Shown here: piece by piece, positions 5,061 to 12,802 of the stretch
Numbering within the stretch: the stretch's first letter is position 1
Layout of the letters: each line of letters opens with the position of its first letter
Assembly: GCA_038259945.1 (NCBI GenBank)
Contig: JBBSOH010000046.1
Span: 1-19,886, forward strand
DNA from: Ilumatobacter_A sp038259945
GTDB lineage: Bacteria; Actinomycetota; Acidimicrobiia; Acidimicrobiales; Ilumatobacteraceae
DNA: 19,886 nucleotides
Direction of reading: 5' to 3'
The notes under the pieces: generated by a model
What the model saw: the letters and a program-made list of their open reading frames with translations, nothing else
Database searches by the model: none
What the model was told of the DNA's origin: nothing
Made by a program: the position numbers and the translations under genes

Positions 5061-7637
5061 TCAGAGGGTGACCTGGGCGGTGCGGTCGAGGGTGGTGAGG
5101 TCGTTGGCCTGCAATGTTGTCGGTGCGAGGGTCCAGAGCTGGTCGCCGATCACCATCGCGCGCACGATTCGCTGGTCGTAACCGTCGAAGCCGTTGCTCC
5201 AGCAGATCTCGATGCGGTCGATGCCATCGAGGCTCACGGGGAACTCCCCGGCGTCGCCGAGCCAGAACCGGTCCTGGATCTCTCCGACCGGGATCACGTC
5301 GCAGTCGACGGGGTCGATCGACCCTGCGTGGTCCGAGCCGCACAGGCCGACCGATGCGCCCGGATCCTGGACGACCCAGAAGAGGTCGCCGAAGGATTCG
5401 TCGGGCACCTCCTCGGCTGTCAGTTCCCGACAATCCGTCCGGGCGATTTCAGCGACGGGCTCGATGTGGGTCACCCGGCCCTGCTCGGTGATGCCGTCAG
5501 CGGTCACGTTCAACACGACGGCACCGGCGAACTCGTCGTTCCAGGAGACGAGCGGGAGCACGGCGGTCGACGTCGGGGCCCACCAGAGGAAGGCCCGGTG
5601 GTCGAACTCGGCGTCGCCGTTCGAGTTCGGCAGCGTCCACACGTCGACCTCGCGAGGTGCCGACGGATCGCTCACGTCGAACAGCGTGACCTTCGACCCG
5701 GTCAGGCGACCGTCGTCCGTTCCCTCCTGACCGACACCGAGGACGAGCGAATCGCTGATCGGGTGCAGGTAGGTGGACACGCCCGGGATCTTCAACTCGC
5801 CGCGCACGACCATGTCGGTCGGGGCGGACAGGTCGACCACGTAGAACGGGTCGGTCTGGCGGAACGTGACGACGTAGGCGGTGTCGGCCACGTAGCGGAC
5901 CGAGAAGATCTGCTCACCCTGCCCGATCCCACCGACCACGCCGATCTGCTCGAGGCGATCACCGTTGGCCTGCATCGACACGATCTGGCTCTCGCTGTCG
6001 TTGCTCGACCACGGTGTGCCCGTGGTGGTGGCGACGAAGAACGTGCCGTCCTGATCGTGCATCGAGAACTGGTTCAGGAGATGGCCGTCGACGGTGCCCG
6101 AGGCCTCGTACTCGGCGGGTTCGCCAGCGGGGAGTGAGAAGCGGTGGATGCCGGTCTGGTAGGTCCCCTCCCAGGTGCTGCGCTGTTGGTCGTCGAACGT
6201 CGGGGTGATCCACTCGTTGGTGGAGATGTACATCCGGTCCTCGGAGGAGTAGACGGTGTCGCCGGTGGCCATGATCGACGTGGTCGCCGCCGGCGAGACG
6301 AGCGACGTGTCCATCGGGAGCGTGAGCACGGACAACATGTCGAACCCGGCGAACTCCGCGGGTGCGTGGATGCTCTCGCAGCCCACGAGATCGCCGTCCT
6401 CGGTCGATCCGTCGCCCGTTGCCAACGTGTAGGTCGGGACCCAGTCGTCGAGCGTCGTCTCCCGGACGAGTTGACGGTTGGTCTCGATGGCACGCTCCTC
6501 GGAACCGGGCCCCGAGGGGTAGAGGAATCCGAGGTCGGACGGCGACGTCGACACGACGAGGCGGGCGGTGTCACCGATCGAGCGGGCACTCACGTAGCGG
6601 CCGTCGACGGTGAGCGTGTTGGCGATGCGCAGGTCGTCGGGGTTGGACAGGTCGACCTCGATCACGACGGTGCGGGGCTGCGCATACGCCTCGATCGGGA
6701 ACGGCCTGGACGGGAGCGGATCGGTCGGGATCGGGTCCTCGGCGAACTCGGACTCCGCGTCCGCCGTGTCGAGGCCGTCGTCGACATCCGGATCGTCGTC
6801 GTTCGAGGTCACGTCCGGCACCGGTGTGGCCACGAGCCCGCCTTCGATGTTGGCGATGACGAAAGCGCGGTCGCCCGACATCAACAGTTCCTGGCCGTAC
6901 ACGTAGGTGCCGTTGCTCTCGTCGGCCAGAGGGATGTCGCCACGGCGCTCACCGGCACGACCTTCGTCGTCGATGTCGACGTAGACGAGCCGGTTGCCGG
7001 TGATCGCGAGGATCCGTTGGCCGTCGGTCTTGACGATGTCGGGTTCGTCGACGCCGTCGACCTGCACGTTCGTTCCGGAGAACGTGCCCGACCCGTCGTC
7101 ACCGGTGTCGCTCGCCAGGTCGCGGTTTCCGCTGTCCGGGCTCGGGGCGGGTTCCGCCGAGTCGGCATCGACCATCGCGTCGGCTGCATCCGCGGCGCCG
7201 GCGTTCGGTCCAGCTTCCTCCATCGCTTCCTCCTCCATCGCGACTGTCGTCATCGAACCGTCGTCCATCAGGATGACGTCGTCCTCGAACCAGTACCTCT
7301 GGTTGTCGAACCCGTAGGCACCGACGCGTTCGGCGCCTTCGGTGTGCACGTAGTCGAGGAACGCACCACAACCGTCGAAGCGTTGAAGTGCGACCTTCGC
7401 CTGTCGCTGCGGACCGTCGTCGGACCGGCTGGGCAGGTCCGTCCCGTCTGTGGCCGGTGCGGTGTCGGTGACGTCGCCCGTGTTCACCGGATCGGTTCCG
7501 GGTGCCGTCGCCGGGCCACCGGGTTCGTCGGCGGAACAGGCCGTGAAGGCGAGAGCACCGACGGCGATCAGAGCGGGGACGGTGCGGGCTCGGCGTCGCC
7601 CGGAGTGGCGGGTCGTGAAGTCGGCTGTGCGTTGCAT
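5061..7637 (-). CDS. secreted beta-propeller domain lipoprotein
   Basis: About 858 residues. The N-terminus is basic (HSGRRRARTV), then a hydrophobic stretch ends in the lipobox-like AFTAC, giving a lipidated Cys34 and an extracytoplasmic anchor. An Asp/Glu/Ala-rich linker (about 135-185) leads to FSGTNVQVDGVDEPDIVKTDG (186-206), the hallmark opening of the PF09826 beta-propeller family, whose members are secreted and of unknown function. The rest is repeated beta strands with acidic loops (for example DVTSNDDDPDVDDGLDTAD). I chose the ATG at 7637 because it places the signal peptide at the N-terminus; a TTG at 7685 would add 16 residues. Weak ribosome site. A role as an extracellular binding or enzymatic scaffold is speculation. 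Confidence 0.85.
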   Translation of the reverse strand: MQRTADFTTRHSGRRRARTVPALIAVGALAFTACSADEPGGPATAPGTDPVNTGDVTDTAPATDGTDLPSRSDDGPQRQAKVALQRFDGCGAFLDYVHTEGAERVGAYGFDNQRYWFEDDVILMDDGSMTTVAMEEEAMEEAGPNAGAADAADAMVDADSAEPAPSPDSGNRDLASDTGDDGSGTFSGTNVQVDGVDEPDIVKTDGQRILAITGNRLVYVDIDDEGRAGERRGDIPLADESNGTYVYGQELLMSGDRAFVIANIEGGLVATPVPDVTSNDDDPDVDDGLDTADAESEFAEDPIPTDPLPSRPFPIEAYAQPRTVVIEVDLSNPDDLRIANTLTVDGRYVSARSIGDTARLVVSTSPSDLGFLYPSGPGSEERAIETNRQLVRETTLDDWVPTYTLATGDGSTEDGDLVGCESIHAPAEFAGFDMLSVLTLPMDTSLVSPAATTSIMATGDTVYSSEDRMYISTNEWITPTFDDQQRSTWEGTYQTGIHRFSLPAGEPAEYEASGTVDGHLLNQFSMHDQDGTFFVATTTGTPWSSNDSESQIVSMQANGDRLEQIGVVGGIGQGEQIFSVRYVADTAYVVTFRQTDPFYVVDLSAPTDMVVRGELKIPGVSTYLHPISDSLVLGVGQEGTDDGRLTGSKVTLFDVSDPSAPREVDVWTLPNSNGDAEFDHRAFLWWAPTSTAVLPLVSWNDEFAGAVVLNVTADGITEQGRVTHIEPVAEIARTDCRELTAEEVPDESFGDLFWVVQDPGASVGLCGSDHAGSIDPVDCDVIPVGEIQDRFWLGDAGEFPVSLDGIDRIEICWSNGFDGYDQRIVRAMVIGDQLWTLAPTTLQANDLTTLDRTAQVTL

Positions 7638-7694
7638 GAGGGTCTGACGTCGCACGGTGACCCGCGGTTCCCCGCACCCGAACAATCACGACAA

Positions 7695-7729
7695 CCTCTG
7701 TTGTTCCGTCCCGGAAGGAACAACAGAGG
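7695..7729 (-). terminator. 13-bp perfect hairpin after the CoA-transferase gene
   Basis: CCTCTGTTGTTCC (7695-7707) and GGAACAACAGAGG (7717-7729) are perfect 13-bp arms around a 9-nt loop. On the minus strand the hairpin begins 18 nt after the CoA-transferase stop and is followed by TTGTCGTGATTGTT. It fits an intrinsic terminator that separates this gene from the downstream lipoprotein gene. Confidence 0.75.
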
Positions 7730-7747
7730 CTCGAAGCACGATCGAGG

Positions 7748-8935
7748 TCAGGCGATGACGCCGGCGGCTCGTAGATCTGCGGCATCCAGACCCAACTGGG
7801 TGACGATCTCGTCGCTGTGCTCGCCGACGGCGGGTGCCGGCGAGCTCACACGCGAGGGCGTGGCCGAGAACTTCGCCGCCGGACGCGGCTCGCGGATCGT
7901 CCCGGCGAGGGGGTGATCACGGGTGACGAACACGTCGTTGTGGATCACCTGTGGGTCGGTCGGAAGATCGTCGAGAGTGTTGATGGCCGACGACGGCACG
8001 TCGTGCTCGGCGGAGCGAGCGACGAAGTCGACGAGCGAACACGACGCCGACGCCTCGGTGAGAAGAGCGACCATCTCGACGGCGTTGGCGATGCGGGTCG
8101 GGGTGTTCACGAAGCGCGGATCGTCGGCGATCTCCGGGCGGCCGAGTGCCGCGCAGAGGCCGGTGAACTCGCTGTCGGTGACGGCGGACGAGGCGGCGAA
8201 GCCGTCGGCCAACCGGGTCACGCCGTAGTTCGCAGCGATCGTCGGCGAGCGGGTGACGTCGTCGTCGAGGAGCGCGGCGTCCATCGCGGAGTCGGGCCAC
8301 ATGAAGGCGATCGCCGTGTCGAGCATCGCGATCTCGAGGTGTTGGCCGGCGGCCCGCCCGGTCGCACGTGCGAACAGGGCGGCTGTGATCGCCTGAGCTG
8401 CGGTGTAGGCCGTGGCCTTGTCGCACAGCAGGGTGCGGAACAGTTGCGGCTCACCGGTCGCAGGGTCCGACTGGACGCTCGCGAGGCCCGAGGCCGCTTG
8501 GATCACGTTGTCGTAGACCCGCCGCCCGCTGTTCGGACCGCTCTGGCCGTACCCGGAGATCGACGTGTAGATCAGGTCCGGGTTGGCATTTGCGAGGTCG
8601 TCGTACCCGAGCCCCAGTCGCGCCATGGCACCAGGGCGGAAGTTCTGGATCACCACGTCGGCATCGGCGACGAGGCGACGCACCACGTCCACACCATCGG
8701 GGTGCTTCAGGTCGACGACGATCGAACGTTTGCCCCGATTGTTGTTCGCGAAGATCCCGGTCATCCCGTTCTTCTGGCTGCCGAGGTACCGCATGATGTC
8801 GCCGAGGCCGGGTGACTCGACCTTGATGACATCGGCTCCCTGGTCGGCGAGTTGCATCGCCGCGAGCGGCCCGGAGATCATCACCGAGAAGTCGATGACC
8901 TTGATGCCGGACAGGGGACCTGCTGCGTCGCTCAT
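7748..8935 (-). CDS. class III CoA-transferase (CaiB/BaiF family)
   Basis: 395 residues, normal length for family III CoA-transferases, which move CoA between carboxylic acids through an aspartyl intermediate. The start of the fold is clear (GIKVIDFSVMISGPLAAMQLADQGADVIKVE, in two parts 10-20 and 21-40), followed by NNNRGKRSIVVDLK (64-77) and VVIQNFRPGAM (94-104). Asp172 in LLCDKATAYTAAQ sits where the catalytic Asp (169 in formyl-CoA transferase) is expected. The ATG at 8935 begins the conserved domain; the frame stays open upstream into the divergent gene but that part is not conserved in kind. It is divergent from a crotonase-family gene (126-bp gap), suggesting a joint role in acyl-CoA activation and degradation. 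The acid substrates (carnitine-like, bile-acid-like, branched acids) cannot be told. Confidence 0.92.
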   Translation of the reverse strand: MSDAAGPLSGIKVIDFSVMISGPLAAMQLADQGADVIKVESPGLGDIMRYLGSQKNGMTGIFANNNRGKRSIVVDLKHPDGVDVVRRLVADADVVIQNFRPGAMARLGLGYDDLANANPDLIYTSISGYGQSGPNSGRRVYDNVIQAASGLASVQSDPATGEPQLFRTLLCDKATAYTAAQAITAALFARATGRAAGQHLEIAMLDTAIAFMWPDSAMDAALLDDDVTRSPTIAANYGVTRLADGFAASSAVTDSEFTGLCAALGRPEIADDPRFVNTPTRIANAVEMVALLTEASASCSLVDFVARSAEHDVPSSAINTLDDLPTDPQVIHNDVFVTRDHPLAGTIREPRPAAKFSATPSRVSSPAPAVGEHSDEIVTQLGLDAADLRAAGVIA

Positions 8936-9061
8936 GCGCCATCGTCGCGCTCGGCCGGGTCCGTTGGACGAGCCGCAGCCGCATCGAGTCGTCGGCACAT
9001 CCCGGTGAGGACCTCCGGGAGCCGTTTCGGTCGCTCCAGGTCGCTGTGTGAAGCTGGCGCG

Positions 9062-9910
9062 ATGGGATACGAGTGTTTCGAAGTGGAGATCGTCGACAAG
9101 GTCGGCCACGTCAAGATGATCCGCCCGGAGAAGGCGAACTCGATGGTGCCGTCGTTCTGGCGAGATCTGCCGGTGATCGTGAACGAGATGTCGGCCTCGG
9201 GCTCGATCCGGGCGCTGGTGCTGTCGGCCGAGGGCCGCCACTTCTGCTCCGGTATGGATCTGTCGGTGTTCGGCGCGAGTGACAACGGACTGTCGGGGTC
9301 GCCAGCGGGCGGACATCGCAGCCGTCGCAACGAGCGCTTCCGGTCGACGGCCCTGCACCTCCAGGAATCGTTCACCGCACTCGAGCGAGCCCGGATGCCG
9401 GTGCTGTGTGCGATCCAGGGAGCCTGTGTCGGCGGTGGGATCGACATGGTGTCGGCCACCGACATGCGCTACGCAACGATTGATGCGTTCTTCTCGATCG
9501 CCGAGATCAACATCGGGATGACCGCCGACGTCGGCACCCTGCAGCGGATGCCGAAGCTCGTGGCCGAAGGCATCGTGCGCGAACTCGCGTACACGGGCCG
9601 GAAGTGGACAGCTGCCGAAGCGCACGCTGCAGGGTTCGTCAACGCATTGTTCGACGATCACGCGTCACTTCTGGACGGCGTCCACACGATCGCCGCCGAG
9701 ATCGCGTCGAAGAGCCCGATGGCGGTGTGGGGCACGAAGCAGACGATGCACTACACCCGCGACCACTCCGTCGCCGACGGCCTGGAATACATCGCGAACT
9801 GGAACGCCGCCATGTTCGACACCGACGACATGGCCGAAGCGGCCGCCGCCGCCATGGAGGGTCGCGCCGCCGACTACCCCGACCTGCACTCGCAGTTCGA
9901 CGGACTCTGA
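9062..9910 (+). CDS. enoyl-CoA hydratase/isomerase, dienoyl-CoA isomerase type
   Basis: 282-residue crotonase-fold protein. The oxyanion-hole parts are HFCSGMDLSVF (60-70) and QGACVGGGIDM (119-129). Three acidic residues, Asp128 (GGGID), Glu148 (AEINIG) and Asp156 (ADVGTLQRMPK), have the same spacing (20 and 8 residues) as Asp176, Glu196 and Asp204 of delta3,5-delta2,4-dienoyl-CoA isomerase (ECH1). The ADVGTLQR-PK string is also typical of ECH1. That enzyme shifts conjugated double bonds during breakdown of unsaturated fatty acids with odd-numbered double bonds. I chose the ATG at 9062 because it begins the conserved domain; the upstream open frame overlaps the divergent CoA-transferase. No ribosome site is seen. 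The isomerase call is by residue pattern; a plain hydratase is the alternative. Confidence 0.92.
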   Translation: MGYECFEVEIVDKVGHVKMIRPEKANSMVPSFWRDLPVIVNEMSASGSIRALVLSAEGRHFCSGMDLSVFGASDNGLSGSPAGGHRSRRNERFRSTALHLQESFTALERARMPVLCAIQGACVGGGIDMVSATDMRYATIDAFFSIAEINIGMTADVGTLQRMPKLVAEGIVRELAYTGRKWTAAEAHAAGFVNALFDDHASLLDGVHTIAAEIASKSPMAVWGTKQTMHYTRDHSVADGLEYIANWNAAMFDTDDMAEAAAAAMEGRAADYPDLHSQFDGL

Positions 9911-9923
9911 CGTACCCCCGGAG

Positions 9924-9929
9924 TACCCT
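9924..9929 (+). promoter_or_regulatory. -10 of a probable leaderless transcript
   Basis: TACCCT, then seven bases, then the ATG at 9937. This is the usual actinobacterial spacing for transcription starting at the start codon. No ribosome site is present. Confidence 0.4.
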
Positions 9930-9936
9930 CGCGTTC

Positions 9937-10455
9937 ATGCGCACGGTTCTCAACGGACCACTCCCACAGGAGGTCGAAGACCTCCTCGCTCGCCGCCGCG
10001 CACTCGGCCTGGACACGTACGACGAAGTCTGGAACGGCGAGTACCACATGAACCCCGCACCGAACCGGCGCCACGCGCGCATCCAAGCACGATTGATCGA
10101 GGTCCTCAGCCCGTTGTACCGGCGCGCCGGCCTCGTCCCGATCGCCGAGTTCAATGTCGGCGAGTCGAACAACTACCGGGTGCCCGACGGCGGAGCACTC
10201 CGGGCACCGGGCGACGACGTGTTCGGCACCGATGCGGCCATTGTGATCGAGGTGTTGTCACCCGACGACGAGTCGTGGCAGAAGTTCGATCACTACGAAC
10301 ACTCCGGCGTCGAGGAGATCTTCATCGTCGACCCGGACGAGCCGTCGGTCCGGATCTTCGTCCGTGGAGAGTCCGGCTTCGTCGAGCACGAGCGGAGCGA
10401 GCTGCTCGACGTGTCGGCGGCTCATCTCGTGGCAGAACTCGGCATCGACTTCTGA
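9937..10455 (+). CDS. Uma2 family (DUF820) PD-(D/E)XK protein
   Basis: 172 residues of the Uma2/DUF820 family, a restriction-endonuclease-like fold common in cyanobacteria and actinobacteria and of unknown biological role. The core is visible: an N-terminal part ending YDEVWNGEYHMNPAPNRRHARIQ, then Asp83 (RVPDGG), Glu105 (AIVIEVLSPDD) and Lys116 (WQKFDHYEHSGVEEIFIVDP), which form the PD-(D/E)XK active-site set. The start at 9937 has TACCCT as a -10 seven bases upstream and so is probably leaderless. It lies 26 bp after the crotonase gene but with its own promoter. Nuclease activity is predicted from fold only; nothing nearby (toxin-antitoxin or transposon) explains its role. Confidence 0.85.
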   Translation: MRTVLNGPLPQEVEDLLARRRALGLDTYDEVWNGEYHMNPAPNRRHARIQARLIEVLSPLYRRAGLVPIAEFNVGESNNYRVPDGGALRAPGDDVFGTDAAIVIEVLSPDDESWQKFDHYEHSGVEEIFIVDPDEPSVRIFVRGESGFVEHERSELLDVSAAHLVAELGIDF

Positions 10456-10468
10456 GTTCGAGCGGCGC

Positions 10469-11074
10469 TCAGTCGGGGCGAGCCATTTCGTACAACTCGC
10501 CGTTGTGGGAGTAGTAGTTGCCGACGTGACGGCCGATCGAATCCAATCCCACCTGATCGACGCGGGTGCCGTCGAGCAGTCGGTCCGCAACGTTGAAGGC
10601 CAGGACCTCACCGAAGACGACGCTGCTGCCCATCGGTGCCTCACCGATGTCGACGATCTGCATCACCTTGCATTCGAACGTGGCCGGAGCCTCGGCGACC
10701 GACGGCGCGTCGATCAGTTCGGATTCACGAACTGTCAGTCCGGCGACCTCGAACTCGTCGACCTCCGGAGCGTGGGTCCCCGAGGTCTCGTTCATCGCCG
10801 GGCCCAGGTCGTAGTTGACGATGTTCACGGTGAACACGCCGGTGTCTCGCACGTTGGTGAGGGTGTCCTTGCGCGCCGACGGCTGACCCGTCGGTGCGAA
10901 CATCACCGTCGGAGGGGAGGCGGCGACACCGTTGAAGAACGAGTACGGAGCAAGGTTGTTGATGCCGTCGGTTGATCGGGTGCCGATCCAGCCGATCGGA
11001 CGCGGGACGACGAGGCCCGAGAGGAGCTTGTACGCGTCGATGGCGTCGATCTCGGCGGTGACGAAACGTTGCAT
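10469..11074 (-). CDS. flavin reductase-like (FMN-binding split barrel) protein
   Basis: 201 residues. The flavin reductase-like domain opens with KLLSGLVVPRPIGWIGTRS and continues with NNLAPYSFFNGVAASPPTVMF, then DTLTNVRDTGVFTVNIV, the usual order in the DIM6/NTAB-type flavoproteins that bind FMN and either reduce flavin for a partner monooxygenase or act alone. The ATG at 11074 is preceded by TAACGT and six bases, so the transcript is probably leaderless; the GTG at 11077 is an alternative. Its promoter lies back to back with that of the divergent popR-like gene. No partner monooxygenase is in the window. Confidence 0.88.
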   Translation of the reverse strand: MQRFVTAEIDAIDAYKLLSGLVVPRPIGWIGTRSTDGINNLAPYSFFNGVAASPPTVMFAPTGQPSARKDTLTNVRDTGVFTVNIVNYDLGPAMNETSGTHAPEVDEFEVAGLTVRESELIDAPSVAEAPATFECKVMQIVDIGEAPMGSSVVFGEVLAFNVADRLLDGTRVDQVGLDSIGRHVGNYYSHNGELYEMARPD

Positions 11075-11080
11075 CACGTC

Positions 11081-11121
11081 ACGTTACGAGCGACTGCCAT
11101 CTCATGGTCGAGCAGTAGCGT
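11081..11121. promoter_or_regulatory. divergent leaderless promoters of flavin reductase and popR-like gene
   Basis: On the minus strand TAACGT (11081-11086) precedes the ATG at 11074 by six bases. On the plus strand TAGCGT (11116-11121) precedes the GTG at 11129 by seven. The two -10 boxes are only 29 bp apart, so the polymerase footprints overlap and the two promoters may compete. No PopR-type palindrome is seen here. Confidence 0.45.
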
Positions 11122-11128
11122 CGCGTCG

Positions 11129-11482
11129 GTGAGCAACGTGCTGCCCTTCCCGTCCAACGGCCGCAGCCACGACCGGCCTGCCGACGAAGCGGGCGACGAG
11201 CAGCCCGAACCCCGACTGCGTGACGTCGTGGGCGACGTGCTGCGCGACGAACGTCTGGATCAGGACCGCACGCTCGCCGACGTGGCTCACGAGGCAGCGG
11301 TCTCACTGCCCTATCTTTCCGAGGTGGAACGCGGCCTCAAGGACGTGTCGTCCGACGTGCTCGGCGCGATCTGCGACGCGCTCGACCTCCCGCTCGCCGA
11401 CGTGCTCGAGCGATCAGCCGATCGCCTCCGCATCGATGCCGGGTCGCAGCGCCGTACGCGCTTCCAACTCGTGGCGGCCTGA
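11129..11482 (+). CDS. popR: PopR/ClgR-type XRE-family activator of clpP
   Basis: 117 residues with one XRE helix-turn-helix (about 47-69: RTLADVAHEAAVSLPYLSEVERG) followed by VSSDVLGAICDALDLPLADVL. This matches the ClgR/PopR group of actinobacterial activators of Clp protease genes (typical string: RTLREVA...VSLGYLSEVERG-KEASSELL). It converges on a clpP pair carrying a PopR-type operator, which favours PopR. The protein ends QLVAA; in Streptomyces the last two Ala of PopR and ClgR are the signal for degradation by ClpP1/P2. The GTG at 11129 was chosen because TAGCGT lies seven bases upstream (leaderless). The 3' end overlaps the downstream clpP gene by 69 nt on the opposite strand, and the Ala-Ala codons lie inside that overlap. 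The symbol is inferred from context; ClgR is the alternative. Confidence 0.85.
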   Translation: MSNVLPFPSNGRSHDRPADEAGDEQPEPRLRDVVGDVLRDERLDQDRTLADVAHEAAVSLPYLSEVERGLKDVSSDVLGAICDALDLPLADVLERSADRLRIDAGSQRRTRFQLVAA

Positions 11483-12073
11483 CTCCACACGTTCCGGTAC
11501 GAGGTCGGCCACGCCGTACGCAACAGCGGCGGCACCCGACAGCACGAGTGCGTGTTCGGTGTCGGCACGCACACGCTCCACGTTCTGCCCCGTGTGCCGG
11601 GCGAGGATTCGCTCAGCATCGCCACGGACCCGGGCCAGTTCGGCGGCCTCCACGGCCAGGTCGCTCATCGACCCACGACTCACCTCGGTGTGCGGCTGGT
11701 GCAGCATCACCCGGGCGTGTTCGAGCACCGCTCGTTTGCCGTGCGCTCCCGCAGCCAGGAGCAGCGCAGCCGACGACGCTGCCTGGCCGACGCACAGAGT
11801 CGCGACGTCGGCGGCGATGTGGTTGATCGTGTCGTAGATCGCGAGTACCGCGGTGAGCGATCCGCCCGGGGAGTTGATGTAGAGCTGGATGTCCCGACTC
11901 GGTTCGGCCGCTGCGAGGTGGAGGAGTTGGGCGACGATCACGTTCGCGACGCCGTCGTCGATCGGAGTGCCGATGAACACGATCCGGTCGGCGAGCAGGC
12001 GGCTGTAGATGTCCGACGTGCGCTCGCCCCGTGCCGTGGTCTCGATCACCATCGGGATCGTGTAGCTGCTCAT
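11414..12073 (-). CDS. clpP: ClpP-like protease subunit lacking the catalytic Asp
   Basis: 219 residues. Canonical ClpP opening (IPMVIETTARGERTSDIYSRLL), nucleophile Ser100 in GQAASSAALLL and His125 in VMLHQPHTEV are present. In ungapped alignment of the tail (TGQNVERVRADTEHALVLSG) with other ClpPs (…KDTDRDNFLTA), the catalytic Asp is replaced by Ala175. The handle and the YGVADLV end are otherwise normal, and there is a C-terminal extension (VESGRHELEARTALRPG) that overlaps popR. It is the second gene of the operon, overlapping the first clpP by 4 nt (ATGA), so the two products are probably made in equal amounts and form one mixed 14-mer. Such a subunit could be inactive but structural, or use another acidic residue. 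Confidence 0.9.
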   Translation of the reverse strand: MSSYTIPMVIETTARGERTSDIYSRLLADRIVFIGTPIDDGVANVIVAQLLHLAAAEPSRDIQLYINSPGGSLTAVLAIYDTINHIAADVATLCVGQAASSAALLLAAGAHGKRAVLEHARVMLHQPHTEVSRGSMSDLAVEAAELARVRGDAERILARHTGQNVERVRADTEHALVLSGAAAVAYGVADLVPERVESGRHELEARTALRPGIDAEAIG

Positions 12074-12771
12074 CGTGCACCGTCCCGAGATGCGAGGGAG
12101 TGAGCGCCAGCGAGCGACTGGTCGTCCGCGGCCTGCGTGGCCGGGGAACGCTGCGGAACAGCGAGTCCGACGCGCCGGACGATGCGACGGGGGAGCACCT
12201 CGTCGAGGCTCGTCACCAGGTGGTCGACGAAGCCGTACTCGAGCGCTTGCTCTGCGTCGAACCAACGGTCGCGGCCGACGTCCTCGATCACCTGATCGAG
12301 GGGGCGACCCGTGTGGTGGGCGATGATCGATCGCAGTCGATCGAGCGTCGCCACCAGGTTCTTGGCTTGGATCTCGACGTCGGATGCCGACCCACCGATT
12401 CCCGCCGACCCTTCGTGCATCAACACCTGGGCGTTCGGCAGGGCGAAGCGCTTCCCCGCCGTGCCGGCGCACAGCAGCACCTGGCCCATGCTCGCCGCCA
12501 GCCCGGTTGCCACGGTCACGACGTCGTTCGGGATCAACTGCATCACGTCGTACACGGCCAAGCCGGCGAGTACCGAGCCGCCGGGCGAGTTGACGAACAG
12601 GCAGATGTCGGACTCGGGGTCGTCAGCGGACAGCGCGAGCAGTTGGGCGATGACGGCGTCGGCCGACTCGTCGGAGACCTCGTTGGAGAGCATGACGATC
12701 CGGGCGTCGAGCAGCCGGTCACCGATCTGGCGGCCGGTGACGGAATTGCTGATGGAGTTCATGTCCCCCAT
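12070..12771 (-). CDS. clpP: ClpP protease subunit with full catalytic triad
   Basis: 233 residues. Triad Ser94 (GLAASMGQ), His119 (VLMHEGSAG) and Asp168 (EDVGRDRWFD) are all present, with NSPGGSVLAG (61-70) as the oxyanion region. The usual MHQP is MHEG here. A tail of about 40 residues after HLVTSLDEVL is basic then polar and longer than in most ClpPs. ClpP subunits stack as two seven-membered rings and degrade proteins fed by ClpC or ClpX. As first gene of the operon it lies 31 bp downstream of the PopR-type operator. The ATG at 12771 has AGGA very close; the ATG at 12762 (MNSIS) is a good alternative. No clpX or tig follows, which suggests this is the accessory (clpP3-clpP4-like) operon. 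Confidence 0.93.
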   Translation of the reverse strand: MGDMNSISNSVTGRQIGDRLLDARIVMLSNEVSDESADAVIAQLLALSADDPESDICLFVNSPGGSVLAGLAVYDVMQLIPNDVVTVATGLAASMGQVLLCAGTAGKRFALPNAQVLMHEGSAGIGGSASDVEIQAKNLVATLDRLRSIIAHHTGRPLDQVIEDVGRDRWFDAEQALEYGFVDHLVTSLDEVLPRRIVRRVGLAVPQRSPATQAADDQSLAGAHSLASRDGAR

Positions 12772-12802
12772 CGTCCTGCCCGATGCAGAGCGGTCCGCCC
12801 AC

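Noticed and set aside
6144..7916. Long plus-strand open frame opposite the beta-propeller gene
   Set aside because: It mirrors the codon bias of the real gene and crosses the terminator hairpin at 7695-7729.
9000..9020. Short inverted repeat TCCCGG/CCGGGA between the CoA-transferase and crotonase genes as an operator
   Set aside because: Only 6 bp per arm in very GC-rich DNA, with no promoter alignment.
8852..9061. 70-residue N-terminal extension of the crotonase
   Set aside because: It overlaps the start of the divergent CoA-transferase, and the crotonase fold is complete from the ATG at 9062.
9937..10455. Uma2 protein as evidence of a mobile element
   Set aside because: No transposase, terminal repeats or target duplications are visible around it.
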